In this document: positions 27,942-37,288 of the stretch, in pieces
How the letters are laid out: every line of letters begins with the position of its first letter
How positions within the stretch are numbered: the first letter of the stretch is position 1
Source of the DNA: Vibrio aestuarianus
GTDB lineage: Bacteria; Pseudomonadota; Gammaproteobacteria; Enterobacterales; Vibrionaceae
NCBI RefSeq assembly: GCF_012395185.1
Contig: NZ_JAAZTU010000004.1
Span: 90,884 to 154,883 of the forward strand
DNA length: 64,000 nt
Direction of reading: 5' to 3'
Notes under the pieces: generated by a model
What the model saw: only the letters and a program-made list of their open reading frames with translations
Told to the model about the DNA's origin: nothing
The model's database searches: none
Program-made: the position numbers and the translations under genes

Positions 27942-29081
27942 ATGACAACGAATCAACAAAGCGGAAAAGCAATGCAACTTCAAACCGTCGTTGTGAAGCT
28001 AGGGACCAGTGTTCTAACCGGTGGTACGTTAGCGTTAGACAAAGCTCATATGGTTGAGCTTGTACGCCAATGTGCCGAACTGAAAAAACAAGGCCACTCA
28101 GTGGTGATTGTATCATCTGGTGCGATTGCCGCAGGTCGAGAGCACCTTGGTTACCCCGCACTGCCCAACGCAATGGCAAGTAAACAACTGCTTGCTGCGG
28201 TAGGGCAAAGCCAGTTGATTCAAGCTTGGGAGTCACTTTTTGCTATCTACGGTATCAAAATAGGCCAGATGCTTCTTACTCGCGCTGATCTTGAAGACCG
28301 TGAACGCTTTCTTAACGCTCGTGACACCGTCAATGCCTTAATCGATAATGACATCATCCCTGTGGTGAATGAAAACGATGCCGTGGCTACAAGCGAAATC
28401 AAAGTTGGCGATAACGACAATTTATCGGCATTGGTTGGTATTTTGTGTGGTGCGGACAAGCTGTTGTTGCTGACTGATCAAAAAGGTCTTTTTACGGCTG
28501 ATCCACGCAAAGATCCAAACGCAGAGCTGATAAAAGAAGTTAAGACCATTGATGATACTTTACGCAAAATTGCTGGTGGCAGTGGCACTACATTAGGTAC
28601 TGGTGGTATGGCGACCAAACTGCAAGCGGCAGATATTGCACGTCGTGCCGGTATTGAAGTGATCATCGCGGCTGGTCGTGCCCATAACGTGATTTTTGAT
28701 TCATTGAGTGATAAGCCGCAAGGCACACGTTTTTTACCGTGTATTGAAGCGTTAGAAAACCGTAAACGTTGGATCCTAGCCGGCCCTGCTGCTTCAGGTG
28801 ACATTGTGATAGATGATGGTGCTGTGAATGCTGTCGTAGGCAAAGGTAGCAGTTTGCTCGCCAAGGGTGTGCTTGAGGTACGAGGTAAATTTGCACGTGG
28901 AGAAGTAGCGCGTGTCACCGATCGTCGCGGTATGTTGATCGCCAAAGGGATCGCTGCTTATTCAAGTAAAGATCTAGCGAAAATAACCGGCAAACACAGT
29001 AAAGATATCGGTTTGATTTTGGGCCACGATTACGGTTCTGAAGTCATCCATCGCGACGATTTGGTCGTGATCCAAGAATAA
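27942..29081 (+). CDS. proB: glutamate 5-kinase
   Basis: A 379-residue enzyme of the first proline step. The amino acid kinase domain spans about 15-270 ([49 protein letters not shown]). A C-terminal PUA domain of about 90 residues follows. ATG 27942 (MTTNQQS) has AGAAG upstream and fits the family N-terminus better than the codon at 27918. proA follows after 15 bases. Feedback by proline acts at the kinase domain in relatives. Confidence 0.95.
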   Translation: MTTNQQSGKAMQLQTVVVKLGTSVLTGGTLALDKAHMVELVRQCAELKKQGHSVVIVSSGAIAAGREHLGYPALPNAMASKQLLAAVGQSQLIQAWESLFAIYGIKIGQMLLTRADLEDRERFLNARDTVNALIDNDIIPVVNENDAVATSEIKVGDNDNLSALVGILCGADKLLLLTDQKGLFTADPRKDPNAELIKEVKTIDDTLRKIAGGSGTTLGTGGMATKLQAADIARRAGIEVIIAAGRAHNVIFDSLSDKPQGTRFLPCIEALENRKRWILAGPAASGDIVIDDGAVNAVVGKGSSLLAKGVLEVRGKFARGEVARVTDRRGMLIAKGIAAYSSKDLAKITGKHSKDIGLILGHDYGSEVIHRDDLVVIQE

Positions 29082-29096
29082 TTGAGGGAGAGACTC

Positions 29097-30347
29097 GTGG
29101 ACTTAATCAACATGGGAAAAGCGGCCAAAGAGGCGGCTTTTCACCTTGCGACAGCATCAACGGCACAAAAAAATGCTGCGCTCGCCATCATAGCTGATGA
29201 GCTAGAAGCCAATTTTGAAACCATTCTTGCTGCAAATGCGAAGGATATTGAGCTTGGTCGTGACGCTGGTTTAAGCGATGCGCTGCTTGATCGACTGTTA
29301 CTCAATGAATCTCGTCTTAAGGCTATTGCCAGCGATGTGCGTAATGTGATCGGCCTTAATGATCCTGTCGGTAGTGAAATTGACAGTAAAGTACTAGAAA
29401 ATGGTATGTCATTATCGCGTCGCCGCGTACCGCTCGGTGTGGTTGGGGTTATTTACGAAGCGCGTCCTAATGTAACTATTGATATTGCGGCTTTATGTTT
29501 AAAAACAGGGAACGCCAGTATTTTACGTGGTGGTAAAGAAACCTTTTTCTCCAACATGGAGTTGGTCAAAGTTATTCAGCTTGCGCTTGAGAAAGCAAAG
29601 CTTCCTGCCGCTTCCGTGCAATACATTGAAAAGCCAGATCGTGAGCTTGTTTCACAGCTACTGAAGTTGGATGACTATGTCGATATGATCATTCCTCGCG
29701 GTGGGGCTGGCTTGCATAAAATGTGCAAAGAAAATAGCACAATACCGGTAATTATTGGTGGGTTTGGTATCAGTCATATTTTTGTCGACCAGTCGGCTGA
29801 TTTAGACAAATCGGTGGATGTGATTGAAAACGCTAAAGTACAACGCCCTTCTGCGTGTAACGCGTTAGATACATTGCTCGTGCACCAATCGATTGCGAGT
29901 GAATTTTTGGCCAAACTGGTGCAGCGCTTAAGCGACAAAGTCGAATTTGTTGCAGAACCAAAAGCTAAAGCCTTGATGGGCGATGCTAAGCAATTGCGAG
30001 AGGCTGTTGATGGTGATTTCGATACCGAATGGCTAAGTTATACCTTGGGCGTGAAGGTGGTGAGTGATGTTCAGCAAGCTATCACTCATATGCGTGATCA
30101 TAATGCGAGCCATTCTGACGCGATAATGACTAACGATTTGTTTAATGCCGAACTCTTCATTAATGCGGCTGGTTCGGCAGCAGTCTACGTTAATGCTTCG
30201 ACTCGATTTACCGATGGGGCGCAGTTTGGACTCGGCGCTGAAGTGGCAGTATCAACACAGAAGCTGCATGCTCGTGGCCCCATGGGTTTAGAAGAGCTCA
30301 CCAGCTATAAATGGGTTGGAAAAGCGAACTACTTATCTCGTCAATAA
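29097..30347 (+). CDS. proA: gamma-glutamyl phosphate reductase
   Basis: A 416-residue aldehyde-dehydrogenase-fold enzyme, second in proline synthesis. The catalytic Cys is in [37 protein letters not shown] and [12 protein letters not shown] bind cofactor and substrate. The start is GTG 29097 ([13 protein letters not shown]) with GAGGGAG at correct distance; TTG 29082 would add five unconserved residues. It forms an operon with proB. Confidence 0.95.
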   Translation: MDLINMGKAAKEAAFHLATASTAQKNAALAIIADELEANFETILAANAKDIELGRDAGLSDALLDRLLLNESRLKAIASDVRNVIGLNDPVGSEIDSKVLENGMSLSRRRVPLGVVGVIYEARPNVTIDIAALCLKTGNASILRGGKETFFSNMELVKVIQLALEKAKLPAASVQYIEKPDRELVSQLLKLDDYVDMIIPRGGAGLHKMCKENSTIPVIIGGFGISHIFVDQSADLDKSVDVIENAKVQRPSACNALDTLLVHQSIASEFLAKLVQRLSDKVEFVAEPKAKALMGDAKQLREAVDGDFDTEWLSYTLGVKVVSDVQQAITHMRDHNASHSDAIMTNDLFNAELFINAAGSAAVYVNASTRFTDGAQFGLGAEVAVSTQKLHARGPMGLEELTSYKWVGKANYLSRQ

Positions 30348-30392
30348 ATGACTTCGGTGTCGCAGTTAACAAAACCTACTAAACATTGGTTG

Positions 30393-30417
30393 AAAAGGGG
30401 CTACGCGGCCCCTTTTG
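30393..30417 (+). terminator. terminator of proBA
   Basis: AAAAGGGGC and GCCCCTTTT pair around a 6-base loop. Confidence 0.85.
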
Positions 30418-30472
30418 CTTTCAACTTCGCCACCAATTCCGTTACACTAATGCACATTGCTATGGAGGTGAT

Positions 30473-30922
30473 ATGCATTGTCCTTTTTGTTCAGAGAACG
30501 ACACCAAAGTCATTGATTCGCGCCTAGTGGCAGATGGCCATCAAGTACGTCGTCGTCGCCAATGTCTAGCGTGTAATGAGCGTTTTACTACGTTTGAATC
30601 AGCTGAATTATTGATGCCGAAAGTCATTAAGTCGAACGGTAATCGTGAACCATTTAATGAAGATAAAATGGTCGGTGGTATCCAGCGCGCACTCGAAAAA
30701 CGTCCTGTTAGTGCTGATGCGATTGAGCTTTCAATCAGCATGATTAAGTCTCAGTTACGCGCGACCGGAGAACGGGAAGTACCAAGTGAAATGATTGGTA
30801 ACTTAGTGATGGATCAGCTAAAAGAACTCGATAAAGTCGCTTATATCCGTTTTGCTTCTGTATATCGCAGCTTTGAAGACATTCGTGAATTTGGCGAAGA
30901 AATCGCGAAGTTGGAAGACTAA
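30473..30922 (+). CDS. nrdR: transcriptional repressor NrdR
   Basis: A 149-residue NrdR, the family length. A zinc ribbon with C3, C6 and the later CLAC pair leads, followed by an ATP-cone domain ([31 protein letters not shown]). It represses ribonucleotide reductase operons when bound to (d)ATP. ATG 30473 directly follows GGAGGTG, so longer in-frame starts are rejected. ribD begins 6 bases downstream, the common nrdR-rib arrangement. Confidence 0.96.
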   Translation: MHCPFCSENDTKVIDSRLVADGHQVRRRRQCLACNERFTTFESAELLMPKVIKSNGNREPFNEDKMVGGIQRALEKRPVSADAIELSISMIKSQLRATGEREVPSEMIGNLVMDQLKELDKVAYIRFASVYRSFEDIREFGEEIAKLED

Positions 30923-30927
30923 CGGCC

Positions 30928-32022
30928 ATGTTTACTCCGTTTGATTATCAAATGATGGCGCAGGCGATTGCACTTGCGAAAGGTGGCCAGTTTACTACCG
31001 CTCCTAATCCCAACGTTGGATGTGTGATAACCCAAGGCGATGAAATTGTTGGCCAAGGCTTCCACTATCGAGCTGGAGAAGCTCATGCTGAAGTTCACGC
31101 TTTGCGCATGGCTGGTGATCGTACTGAAGGCGCGACGGCATACGTAACTCTCGAACCATGTTCGCATTATGGTCGAACACCACCTTGTGCCGAGGGATTG
31201 ATCAAAGCCAAAGTTGCTAAGGTGATTTGTGCAATGCAAGACCCTAACCCGCAAGTCGCTGGGCGTGGAATTCAAATGCTGCGAGATGCGGGGATTGAGG
31301 TCGAAGTTGGGTTGTTAGAAGCGGATGCTATCGCACTTAATCCGGCATTCATCAAACGCATGCAAACGGGCATACCGTTTGTACAGTTGAAAATGGCTGC
31401 AAGTTTAGATGGCCAAACCGCACTCAGTAATGGGCAAAGTCAGTGGATTACCTCGGTAGCGGCTCGGCGTGATGTGCAGCATTTTCGTGCTAAAAGTGGG
31501 GCCATTTTATCAACCAGTAAAACCGTTATCGAAGATAATGCTTCATTAACGGTTCGTTGGAATGAGTTACCAGAATCGATTCAAGATAGCTACAGCCACA
31601 CTGAACTTCGTCAACCGATCCGCGTTATTTTAGATCGTCAGAAACAGCTGAATGCCTCACTCACCCTTTTCCATGAGCCAAGTGAAATCATCTCGCTAAC
31701 GGCAGATCATCGAACGTTACTCAATCAAAATGATCAATTTGATTTGACGCGAACCTTTGAATATCTCGCTCAGCAACACAATATTAATCATTTGTGGGTT
31801 GAAGCCGGAGCAACGCTTGCTAAGTCATTACTGCAAGCAGATCTGGTGGATGAAATTATTCTCTATCTAGCCCCTAAAATAATGGGCAGCGATGGTCGAG
31901 GTTTATTTGGCGCATTAGGGTTATCCTCTATGGCCGAGGCCTTAGAGTTAACAATTAAAGATGTACGACAAGTTGGGCCGGATATTCGGATCACAGCTGT
32001 ACCGAAACTAAAAGATAAATAA
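30928..32022 (+). CDS. ribD: bifunctional riboflavin deaminase/reductase
   Basis: A 364-residue two-domain enzyme. The cytidine-deaminase-like domain (1-145) has the zinc motif HAEVHAL with LEPCSHYGRTPPCAE. The reductase domain (about 150-360, QLKMAASLDGQTA, SQWITS) resembles dihydrofolate reductase. It performs the second and third steps of riboflavin synthesis. ribE follows after 1 base. The flavins made here feed, among others, the Na+-NQR complex, which needs FMN, FAD and riboflavin. Confidence 0.95.
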   Translation: MFTPFDYQMMAQAIALAKGGQFTTAPNPNVGCVITQGDEIVGQGFHYRAGEAHAEVHALRMAGDRTEGATAYVTLEPCSHYGRTPPCAEGLIKAKVAKVICAMQDPNPQVAGRGIQMLRDAGIEVEVGLLEADAIALNPAFIKRMQTGIPFVQLKMAASLDGQTALSNGQSQWITSVAARRDVQHFRAKSGAILSTSKTVIEDNASLTVRWNELPESIQDSYSHTELRQPIRVILDRQKQLNASLTLFHEPSEIISLTADHRTLLNQNDQFDLTRTFEYLAQQHNINHLWVEAGATLAKSLLQADLVDEIILYLAPKIMGSDGRGLFGALGLSSMAEALELTIKDVRQVGPDIRITAVPKLKDK

Positions 32023-32023
32023 G

Positions 32024-32680
32024 ATGTTTACAGGAATTGTAGAAGCAGTGGGCACGCTCGCTGCCATAACACCAAAAGGTGAAGATATCAGTGTTACGGT
32101 TAACGTTGGCAACCTTGATATGGCTGATGTAAAGCTGGGTGACAGTATTGCGACCAATGGTGTGTGTTTGACTGTGGTTGATTTTGGCTCTCACCATTAC
32201 AGCGCGGATTTATCTCTTGAAACTCTCAATAAGACAGGTTTCACTGCTTACCAAGTTGGTGACAAGCTTAACTTAGAAAAAGCGATGCTTCCTACCACAC
32301 GCTTTGGTGGTCATATTGTTTCAGGACACGTCGATGGCGTTGGCGAAATCATTGAGCGTAACAGTGTTGGCCGAGCCATAGAATTATGGGTCGCAATGCC
32401 GAAGGAACTGAATAAGTACGTGGCGGAAAAAGGGTCAGTCACTGTCGATGGCATCAGTTTGACCGTTAATGAGTTAAGGAAAAACGCCTTCAAACTGACT
32501 ATTGTTCCCCACACATCAGAAGAAACCACTATCAATGATTTTCATGTTGGACGTAAAGTGAATTTAGAGGTGGATGTTCTTGCGCGTTATATGGAGCGTT
32601 TACTTCAAGTTCAGCGAGGTGAAGATGCACCGGAATCTAAAATCACCATGGAATTTTTACAGCAAAATGGTTTTGCCTAA
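32024..32680 (+). CDS. ribE: riboflavin synthase alpha subunit
   Basis: A 218-residue protein made of two similar lumazine-binding halves, starting MFTGIVEAVG and repeating at about residue 98 (GHIVSGHVDGVGEI). It dismutates two lumazines to riboflavin. Coupled to ribD with a single-base gap. Called ribC in some organisms. Confidence 0.95.
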   Translation: MFTGIVEAVGTLAAITPKGEDISVTVNVGNLDMADVKLGDSIATNGVCLTVVDFGSHHYSADLSLETLNKTGFTAYQVGDKLNLEKAMLPTTRFGGHIVSGHVDGVGEIIERNSVGRAIELWVAMPKELNKYVAEKGSVTVDGISLTVNELRKNAFKLTIVPHTSEETTINDFHVGRKVNLEVDVLARYMERLLQVQRGEDAPESKITMEFLQQNGFA

Positions 32681-32747
32681 GCGGCAATATCATTACTGCC
32701 CTGATATGGGCAGGCAGCGGAAAGTAATCCAGTCATAGGAAGAGATT

Positions 32748-33857
32748 ATGTCAATTAGTACGCCACAAGAAATTATTGAAGATATTCGTCTAGGTAAAAT
32801 GGTCATCTTGATGGATGACGAAGATCGTGAAAATGAAGGCGATCTGATCATGGCCGCTGAACATGTTACCCCTGAAGCGATTAACTTTATGGCTAAATAC
32901 GGTCGCGGTTTGATCTGTTTAACCATGACCAAAGAACGTTGCCAGCGTTTGGGCTTGCCACCAATGGTGCAAGATAATAACGCCCAGTACACAACCAATT
33001 TCACCGTCTCTATTGAGGCTGCTGAAGGGGTAACGACAGGTATCTCTGCGGCTGATCGTGCAGTGACAGTACAGGCTGCGGTCGCGAAAGATGCCAAAGC
33101 GTCTGATTTAGTGCAGCCGGGGCATATTTTCCCGCTAGCGGCACAAGAAGGTGGGGTATTAACTCGTGCGGGACATACTGAAGCCGGGTGTGACTTAGCG
33201 CGCCTTGCTGGGTTAGAACCCGCTTCTGTGATTGTGGAAATCCTTAACGAAGATGGCTCAATGGCGCGTCGTCCTGATCTGGAAGTTTTTGCCGAGCAGC
33301 ATGGCGTAAAGTTGGGCACTATTGCGGATTTAATCGAATATCGTAATAACACCGAAACGACCATTGAACGTGTCGCGCAATGCAAACTACCAACTGAATA
33401 TGGTGAGTTCGAGCTCTTTACCTACCGTGACATCATTGATAACCAAATTCATTATGCATTGAAAAAAGAGACGCTAGCACAACAAGCACCATTAGTGCGT
33501 GTACATTTACAAGATACGTTTACCGATTTACTACGCAGTGATCGTAATGCAGAGCGTAGTTGGACGTTAGACAAGGCAATGCAACGCATTGGTAGTGAAG
33601 GTGGTGTGTTGGTGATTTTGGGCAATGAAGAGTCAACCGATTTATTGATTCATCGTGTTAAAATGTTCGAGCAACAAGATAAGGGTGAAGCACCAACGCT
33701 AGCGAAAAAACAGGGCACATCACGCCGTGTCGGTGTCGGTTCGCAGATGTTGGCCGATTTAGGTGTAAGTGAAATGCGTCTGCTATCTTCGGCGAATAAA
33801 AAGTATCATGCTCTGGGTGGTTTTGGACTTAACGTTATCGAATACGTCTGTGAATAA
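32748..33857 (+). CDS. ribB: DHBP synthase with degenerate GTP cyclohydrolase II domain (RibBX type)
   Basis: A 369-residue fusion. Residues 1-205 are a complete 3,4-dihydroxy-2-butanone-4-phosphate synthase ([44 protein letters not shown]). Residues 210-369 align with RibA, but the cyclohydrolase zinc motif C-x2-GDxxGSxxCDCG is absent: [15 protein letters not shown] stands in its place with no Cys. GTP cyclohydrolase activity is therefore not expected; a separate ribA should exist. Such RibBX proteins are described in proteobacteria. A hairpin CTGCCC/GGGCAG lies at 32697-32714 between ribE and this gene. Confidence 0.9.
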   Translation: MSISTPQEIIEDIRLGKMVILMDDEDRENEGDLIMAAEHVTPEAINFMAKYGRGLICLTMTKERCQRLGLPPMVQDNNAQYTTNFTVSIEAAEGVTTGISAADRAVTVQAAVAKDAKASDLVQPGHIFPLAAQEGGVLTRAGHTEAGCDLARLAGLEPASVIVEILNEDGSMARRPDLEVFAEQHGVKLGTIADLIEYRNNTETTIERVAQCKLPTEYGEFELFTYRDIIDNQIHYALKKETLAQQAPLVRVHLQDTFTDLLRSDRNAERSWTLDKAMQRIGSEGGVLVILGNEESTDLLIHRVKMFEQQDKGEAPTLAKKQGTSRRVGVGSQMLADLGVSEMRLLSSANKKYHALGGFGLNVIEYVCE

Positions 33858-33917
33858 TTTTCTGAATCTAGCGCGTTTTTTCTAAATTGAATGTGATAGT
33901 GCAAGGTTCTGTTAGTC

Positions 33918-33950
33918 AAAGGAAGCGAAAGGCTTCCTTTGTTATTTTTA
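33918..33950 (+). terminator. terminator between ribB and ribH
   Basis: AAAGGAAGC and GCTTCCTTT (33918-33940) pair around a 5-base loop, followed by GTTATTTTTA. Confidence 0.85.
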
Positions 33951-34011
33951 GAGTTTGGTGTTTGGTTTGAACGCTAAGCCGAATTTCCATTAGATATTGC
34001 TCACAAATTTG

Positions 34012-34020
34012 TGCTAGAAT
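34012..34020 (+). promoter_or_regulatory. extended -10 promoter of ribH-nusB
   Basis: TGC-TAGAAT at 34012-34020 with a following CCGGCG stretch. It resembles the TGC-TAGACT element before nqrA and would start a leader of about 35 bases. Confidence 0.5.
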
Positions 34021-34060
34021 CCGGCGATTCTCACTTGTGAATATAGTTAAAGGAAAGCTT

Positions 34061-34531
34061 ATGAAAGTGATCGAGGGTGGCTTCCCAGCGCCAAATGCAA
34101 AAATTGCTATCGTTATTTCTCGTTTCAACAGTTTTATTAACGAAAGTCTTCTTTCTGGTGCAATCGATACTTTAAAGCGTCACGGACAAGTTAGCGAAGA
34201 CAACATTACCGTTGTTCGCTGCCCTGGTGCTGTAGAATTACCTCTTGTTGCTCAACGTGTTGCAAAAACAGGTAAATACGATGCAATCGTATCTCTCGGT
34301 ACTGTTATCCGTGGTGGTACACCACACTTTGACTATGTATGCAGTGAATGTAATAAAGGTTTGGCACAAGTGTCATTGGAATACAGCCTTCCAGTCGCAT
34401 TCGGTGTCCTAACTGTTGATACTATCGATCAAGCCATTGAACGCGCAGGAACCAAGGCTGGTAACAAAGGTGCAGAAGCTGCACTAAGCGCGCTTGAGAT
34501 GATTAACGTTCTTTCTGAAATCGATTCCTAA
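34061..34531 (+). CDS. ribH: 6,7-dimethyl-8-ribityllumazine synthase
   Basis: A 156-residue lumazine synthase, penultimate step of riboflavin synthesis. Motifs are [29 protein letters not shown] and [17 protein letters not shown] with the catalytic His. I use ATG 34061 after AAAGGAAAG. It has its own promoter after the ribB terminator and its stop overlaps the nusB start (TAATG). Confidence 0.96.
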   Translation: MKVIEGGFPAPNAKIAIVISRFNSFINESLLSGAIDTLKRHGQVSEDNITVVRCPGAVELPLVAQRVAKTGKYDAIVSLGTVIRGGTPHFDYVCSECNKGLAQVSLEYSLPVAFGVLTVDTIDQAIERAGTKAGNKGAEAALSALEMINVLSEIDS

Positions 34532-34998
34532 TGGGGGCCAGTGTGAAACCAGCCGCACGTCGTAATGCACGTCAATTTGCGCTACAAGCAATTTATTCTT
34601 GGCAAATTACAAAAGAAAATGTAGCCACTGTCGAAGAGCAATTCCTCTCGGGTGGTAAGTATGATGAAGAAGAGCATCATGCTGCAGAGCCTGCTTTAAC
34701 GGCTCCAGAAACCGACGTTGCATATTTCCGTGATCTGCTCACGGGTGTAGTGCTAAGCCACACAGAGCTAGATAGCAAATTGCGTCCTTTCGTGTCTCGT
34801 CCTATGCAGGATTTGGACATGATGGAATTGGCGTTACTTCGTTTAGCCATGTACGAAATGACTCGTCGTGAAGATGTTCCTTATAAAGTGGTCATCAATG
34901 AAGCGATTGAGTTAGCTAAAGTATTTGCAGCTGAAGATAGCCATAAGTTTGTGAATGGTGTACTTGATAAAGCCGCACCTCACGTACGCAAAAAATAA
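34531..34998 (+). CDS. nusB: transcription antitermination factor NusB
   Basis: A 155-residue all-helical NusB with [16 protein letters not shown] near the N-terminus and [32 protein letters not shown] at the C-terminus (BoxA RNA/S10 contacts). It supports rRNA antitermination. The ATG overlaps the ribH stop by one base; GTG 34543 is an alternative start. The residues 44-62 are a Glu/His-rich insertion typical of gamma-proteobacteria. Confidence 0.95.
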   Translation: MGASVKPAARRNARQFALQAIYSWQITKENVATVEEQFLSGGKYDEEEHHAAEPALTAPETDVAYFRDLLTGVVLSHTELDSKLRPFVSRPMQDLDMMELALLRLAMYEMTRREDVPYKVVINEAIELAKVFAAEDSHKFVNGVLDKAAPHVRKK

Positions 34999-35015
34999 TT
35001 AGTCGTTTAAAAATA

Positions 35016-35043
35016 AAAAGGTCAGCATATGCTGACCTTTTTT
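35016..35043 (+). terminator. terminator of ribH-nusB
   Basis: AAAAGGTCAGCATATGCTGACCTTTT region: a perfect palindromic stem with a T run, 18 bases after nusB. Confidence 0.92.
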
Positions 35044-35063
35044 ATGACAATATTTCTCTGCTA

Positions 35064-35190
35064 TATACCCAAACCACTTGAAGTTGCAGGTAGGCGGCAA
35101 GTGAGTTCATCCCCATCAGCATAGATAAGCTATGTGATTGGGGGGAGCGAACGTAGCCAACACCGCTGCAACTTCAGTCGAAAGGGTATA
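35064..35190 (+). repeat. complete ERIC (IRU) element, 127 bp
   Basis: Exactly 127 bases, bounded by TATACCC and GGGTATA, with the internal GTGATTGGGGGGAGCG core that matches ERIC. The ends are inverted and the whole can fold into a long hairpin. It lies between the nusB terminator and thiL, in transcribed space, 54 bases before the thiL start. Confidence 0.92.
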
Positions 35191-35244
35191 GCTCTAGCAA
35201 CGAGGAATGCCACAATAATAAAAACTAAGGGCAGGAAACTTGGC

Positions 35245-36219
35245 ATGTCCGGTGAATTTAATTTAATTAATCGCTATTTTTCTAACCGTCAACCGCAACG
35301 TAAAGACGTATTTCTCGCCTTAGGTGATGACTGCGCATTAGTTAAACCGCCTGAAAATGTTCGTATTGCGATCAGTACTGATACTTTGGTGGCGGGTACA
35401 CATTTTTTGATAGATGCGAACCCTGCTTGGGTCGCACATAAAGCGCTAGCTTCTAATATCAGTGACCTTGCTGCAATGGGAGCAACACCCGCTTGGGTAT
35501 CGTTTGCACTCACGATGCCAAATCCCGATGAGGCATGGCTAAAGCCATTTTGCGATGCTTTTTTTGAACTTGCCAATTACTACAATATCCAACTGATTGG
35601 TGGTGACACCACCAAAGGGCCATTAAGTTTAACGCTCACGGTGCAAGGTTTTGTTCCTCAAGAACAAGCGTTACTTCGCAGCGGTGCTAAAGTGGGCGAT
35701 TGGGTGTATGTCACTGGTGATCTTGGTGATAGCAAGGCGGGGTTGGATGTTATTCTTAACAATACGTTACGTGCTAAACCATTTGCGCTTGAGTTAGAAA
35801 AGCGCCACTATCTTTCGACACCGAGGATACTGGCAGGTCAGGCATTGCTGAATTTGGCTTCAGCAGCCATTGATATTTCTGATGGTCTGGTTTCAGACAT
35901 CAAACATATACTCGAACGCTCTCAGGTTGGCGTCAGCCTTGATGTTGCAGCATTACCTTTATCACAAGAGCTGTTGCAGTTTGTCGACAGTCTTGAAACA
36001 GCGCAGCAGTATGCGTTGACCAGTGGCGAAGAGTACGAACTGTGCTTTACCGTTCCAGAACAGAACAAAGGGTCCATTGAAAGTGCGCTCGCTCATTGTG
36101 GTTGTAAAGTGAGTTGTATTGGACAGATCCGTCCACAAGGTACATTTGAATTACATCATCAAGGTAAAGTGCTTAATTGGCAGCTCAATGGCTATGACCA
36201 TTTCAAGGTGAATTTATGA
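35245..36219 (+). CDS. thiL: thiamine-monophosphate kinase
   Basis: A 324-residue ThiL that phosphorylates TMP to the cofactor TPP. Motifs are LGDDCALV, STDTLVAGTHF, KALASNISDLAAMGATPAW and IGGDTTKGPL in the N-terminal half and DISDGLVSDIKHILE in the C-terminal half. I use ATG 35245 (MSGEFNLINRYF) with AGGGCAGG; the frame extends upstream into the ERIC element but that part is not gene. It overlaps pgpA by 4 bases. Confidence 0.95.
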   Translation: MSGEFNLINRYFSNRQPQRKDVFLALGDDCALVKPPENVRIAISTDTLVAGTHFLIDANPAWVAHKALASNISDLAAMGATPAWVSFALTMPNPDEAWLKPFCDAFFELANYYNIQLIGGDTTKGPLSLTLTVQGFVPQEQALLRSGAKVGDWVYVTGDLGDSKAGLDVILNNTLRAKPFALELEKRHYLSTPRILAGQALLNLASAAIDISDGLVSDIKHILERSQVGVSLDVAALPLSQELLQFVDSLETAQQYALTSGEEYELCFTVPEQNKGSIESALAHCGCKVSCIGQIRPQGTFELHHQGKVLNWQLNGYDHFKVNL

Positions 36220-36719
36220 CAAATCCGCTATCTCGTCTTTCATTGAAAAATCCGTGGCACCTTTTAGCTACAGGGTTTGGCAGTGGTCTATCGCCTGTAG
36301 TACCCGGTACAATGGGAACATTGGCGAGTGTGCCTTTTTACTTACTGCTTGTTCAGTTACCTACCGTGTTATATGCCAGCGTCGTAGTGATAACCTGTTT
36401 GGTCGGCATTAAAATTTGCCAAGTGACCTCTGATGATATGCAGGTTCATGATCACGGCTCGATTGTTTGGGATGAATTTGCTGGTTTTTGGATAACCATG
36501 TTGGTGGTGCCACTGTTTAACTTATCCCCTTTTGATTGGAAGTGGCTGGTCACCGGTTTTATACTGTTTCGCTTTTTCGATATGGTGAAACCTTGGCCTA
36601 TCAGTTGGTTAGATAAGCGAGTTCATGGTGGGTTAGGGATCATGCTTGACGATATTGTTGCCGGGTTGATGTCGGCAATTGCACTGTATTGGGTGGGGCT
36701 CTATGCCGGGTGGCTTTAA
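36216..36719 (+). CDS. pgpA: phosphatidylglycerophosphatase A
   Basis: A 167-residue membrane phosphatase. FGSGLSPVVPGTMGTLASVP, VWDEFAGFWITM and RFFDMVKPWPISWLD are the family signatures. It dephosphorylates PGP to phosphatidylglycerol. The ATG overlaps the thiL stop (ATGA), the usual nusB-thiL-pgpA order. Confidence 0.95.
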   Translation: MTNPLSRLSLKNPWHLLATGFGSGLSPVVPGTMGTLASVPFYLLLVQLPTVLYASVVVITCLVGIKICQVTSDDMQVHDHGSIVWDEFAGFWITMLVVPLFNLSPFDWKWLVTGFILFRFFDMVKPWPISWLDKRVHGGLGIMLDDIVAGLMSAIALYWVGLYAGWL

Positions 36720-36729
36720 AAAAGGCGAC

Positions 36730-36757
36730 AAAAAAGGTTCCCTATGGAACCTTTTTT
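36730..36757. terminator. terminator between pgpA and yaeH (convergent)
   Basis: AAAAAAGGTTCC and GGAACCTTTTTT pair around CTAT, symmetrical for both strands. Confidence 0.92.
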
Positions 36758-36776
36758 CTTGGCTATAAATTGGGTG

Positions 36777-37160
36777 TTATTTTAGCTTCTCTAAATCGGC
36801 TTCAATCTCAGAAATTTTGCTGGAGACGACTTTTTCTAAATGACGCAGATCAGTGAGTATTTTTTGCTTAAGGTCTATCTCGGCCTGTGGTGCTGGTTTC
36901 GTTATCTTGTTCAGTTCATCAATCACTAACGTCAAGTTACGGTTGATTTCGGTAACTTCTTTGTACTGATGACTACCACTGTCGACTAAGACATTTTTTA
37001 CCTGTCGGGGGTACTTAAATTTTACGCTTTTAGCGAAAAGCTCACCTTTCTGCTTATGAAAGTAAATCTTCAACACATCTTTATGTGCTTCTTGACGAAG
37101 TGAATAGCGCTCAATTTGTTTAGGATCTTGAATACCTAAACCTATGAGGTATGGAAACAT
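36777..37160 (-). CDS. yaeH: YaeH family protein (DUF3461)
   Basis: A 127-residue soluble protein aligned along its length with E. coli Yae[32 protein letters not shown] and the C-terminal [22 protein letters not shown]. Function unknown. It follows glnD on the same strand after 128 bases; yaeH also neighbours glnD/dapD in E. coli. The C-terminal 50 residues look like a coiled coil. Confidence 0.9.
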   Translation of the reverse strand: MFPYLIGLGIQDPKQIERYSLRQEAHKDVLKIYFHKQKGELFAKSVKFKYPRQVKNVLVDSGSHQYKEVTEINRNLTLVIDELNKITKPAPQAEIDLKQKILTDLRHLEKVVSSKISEIEADLEKLK

Positions 37161-37288
37161 AAGCGACCTCTATTATTTTATGTGACACATCAACGACCTG
37201 TTTCAATGTAGCAGGCTAAATCATCGCTAGATAGTTCCTAACCCCATCAATACCTCAACTTGTGGGCAAGATCGCTTTCCGTCTCCTT

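Noticed and set aside
30386..30472. 29-residue N-terminal extension of nrdR
   Set aside because: It overlaps the proBA terminator, and ATG 30473 follows a perfect GGAGGTG.
32681..32747. FMN riboswitch before ribB
   Set aside because: The gap is only 67 bases with one small hairpin, far too short for the aptamer.
35134..35244. Upstream extension of thiL by 37 codons
   Set aside because: The extension runs through the ERIC element; MSGEFNLINRYF at 35245 has a ribosome site and fits the family start.
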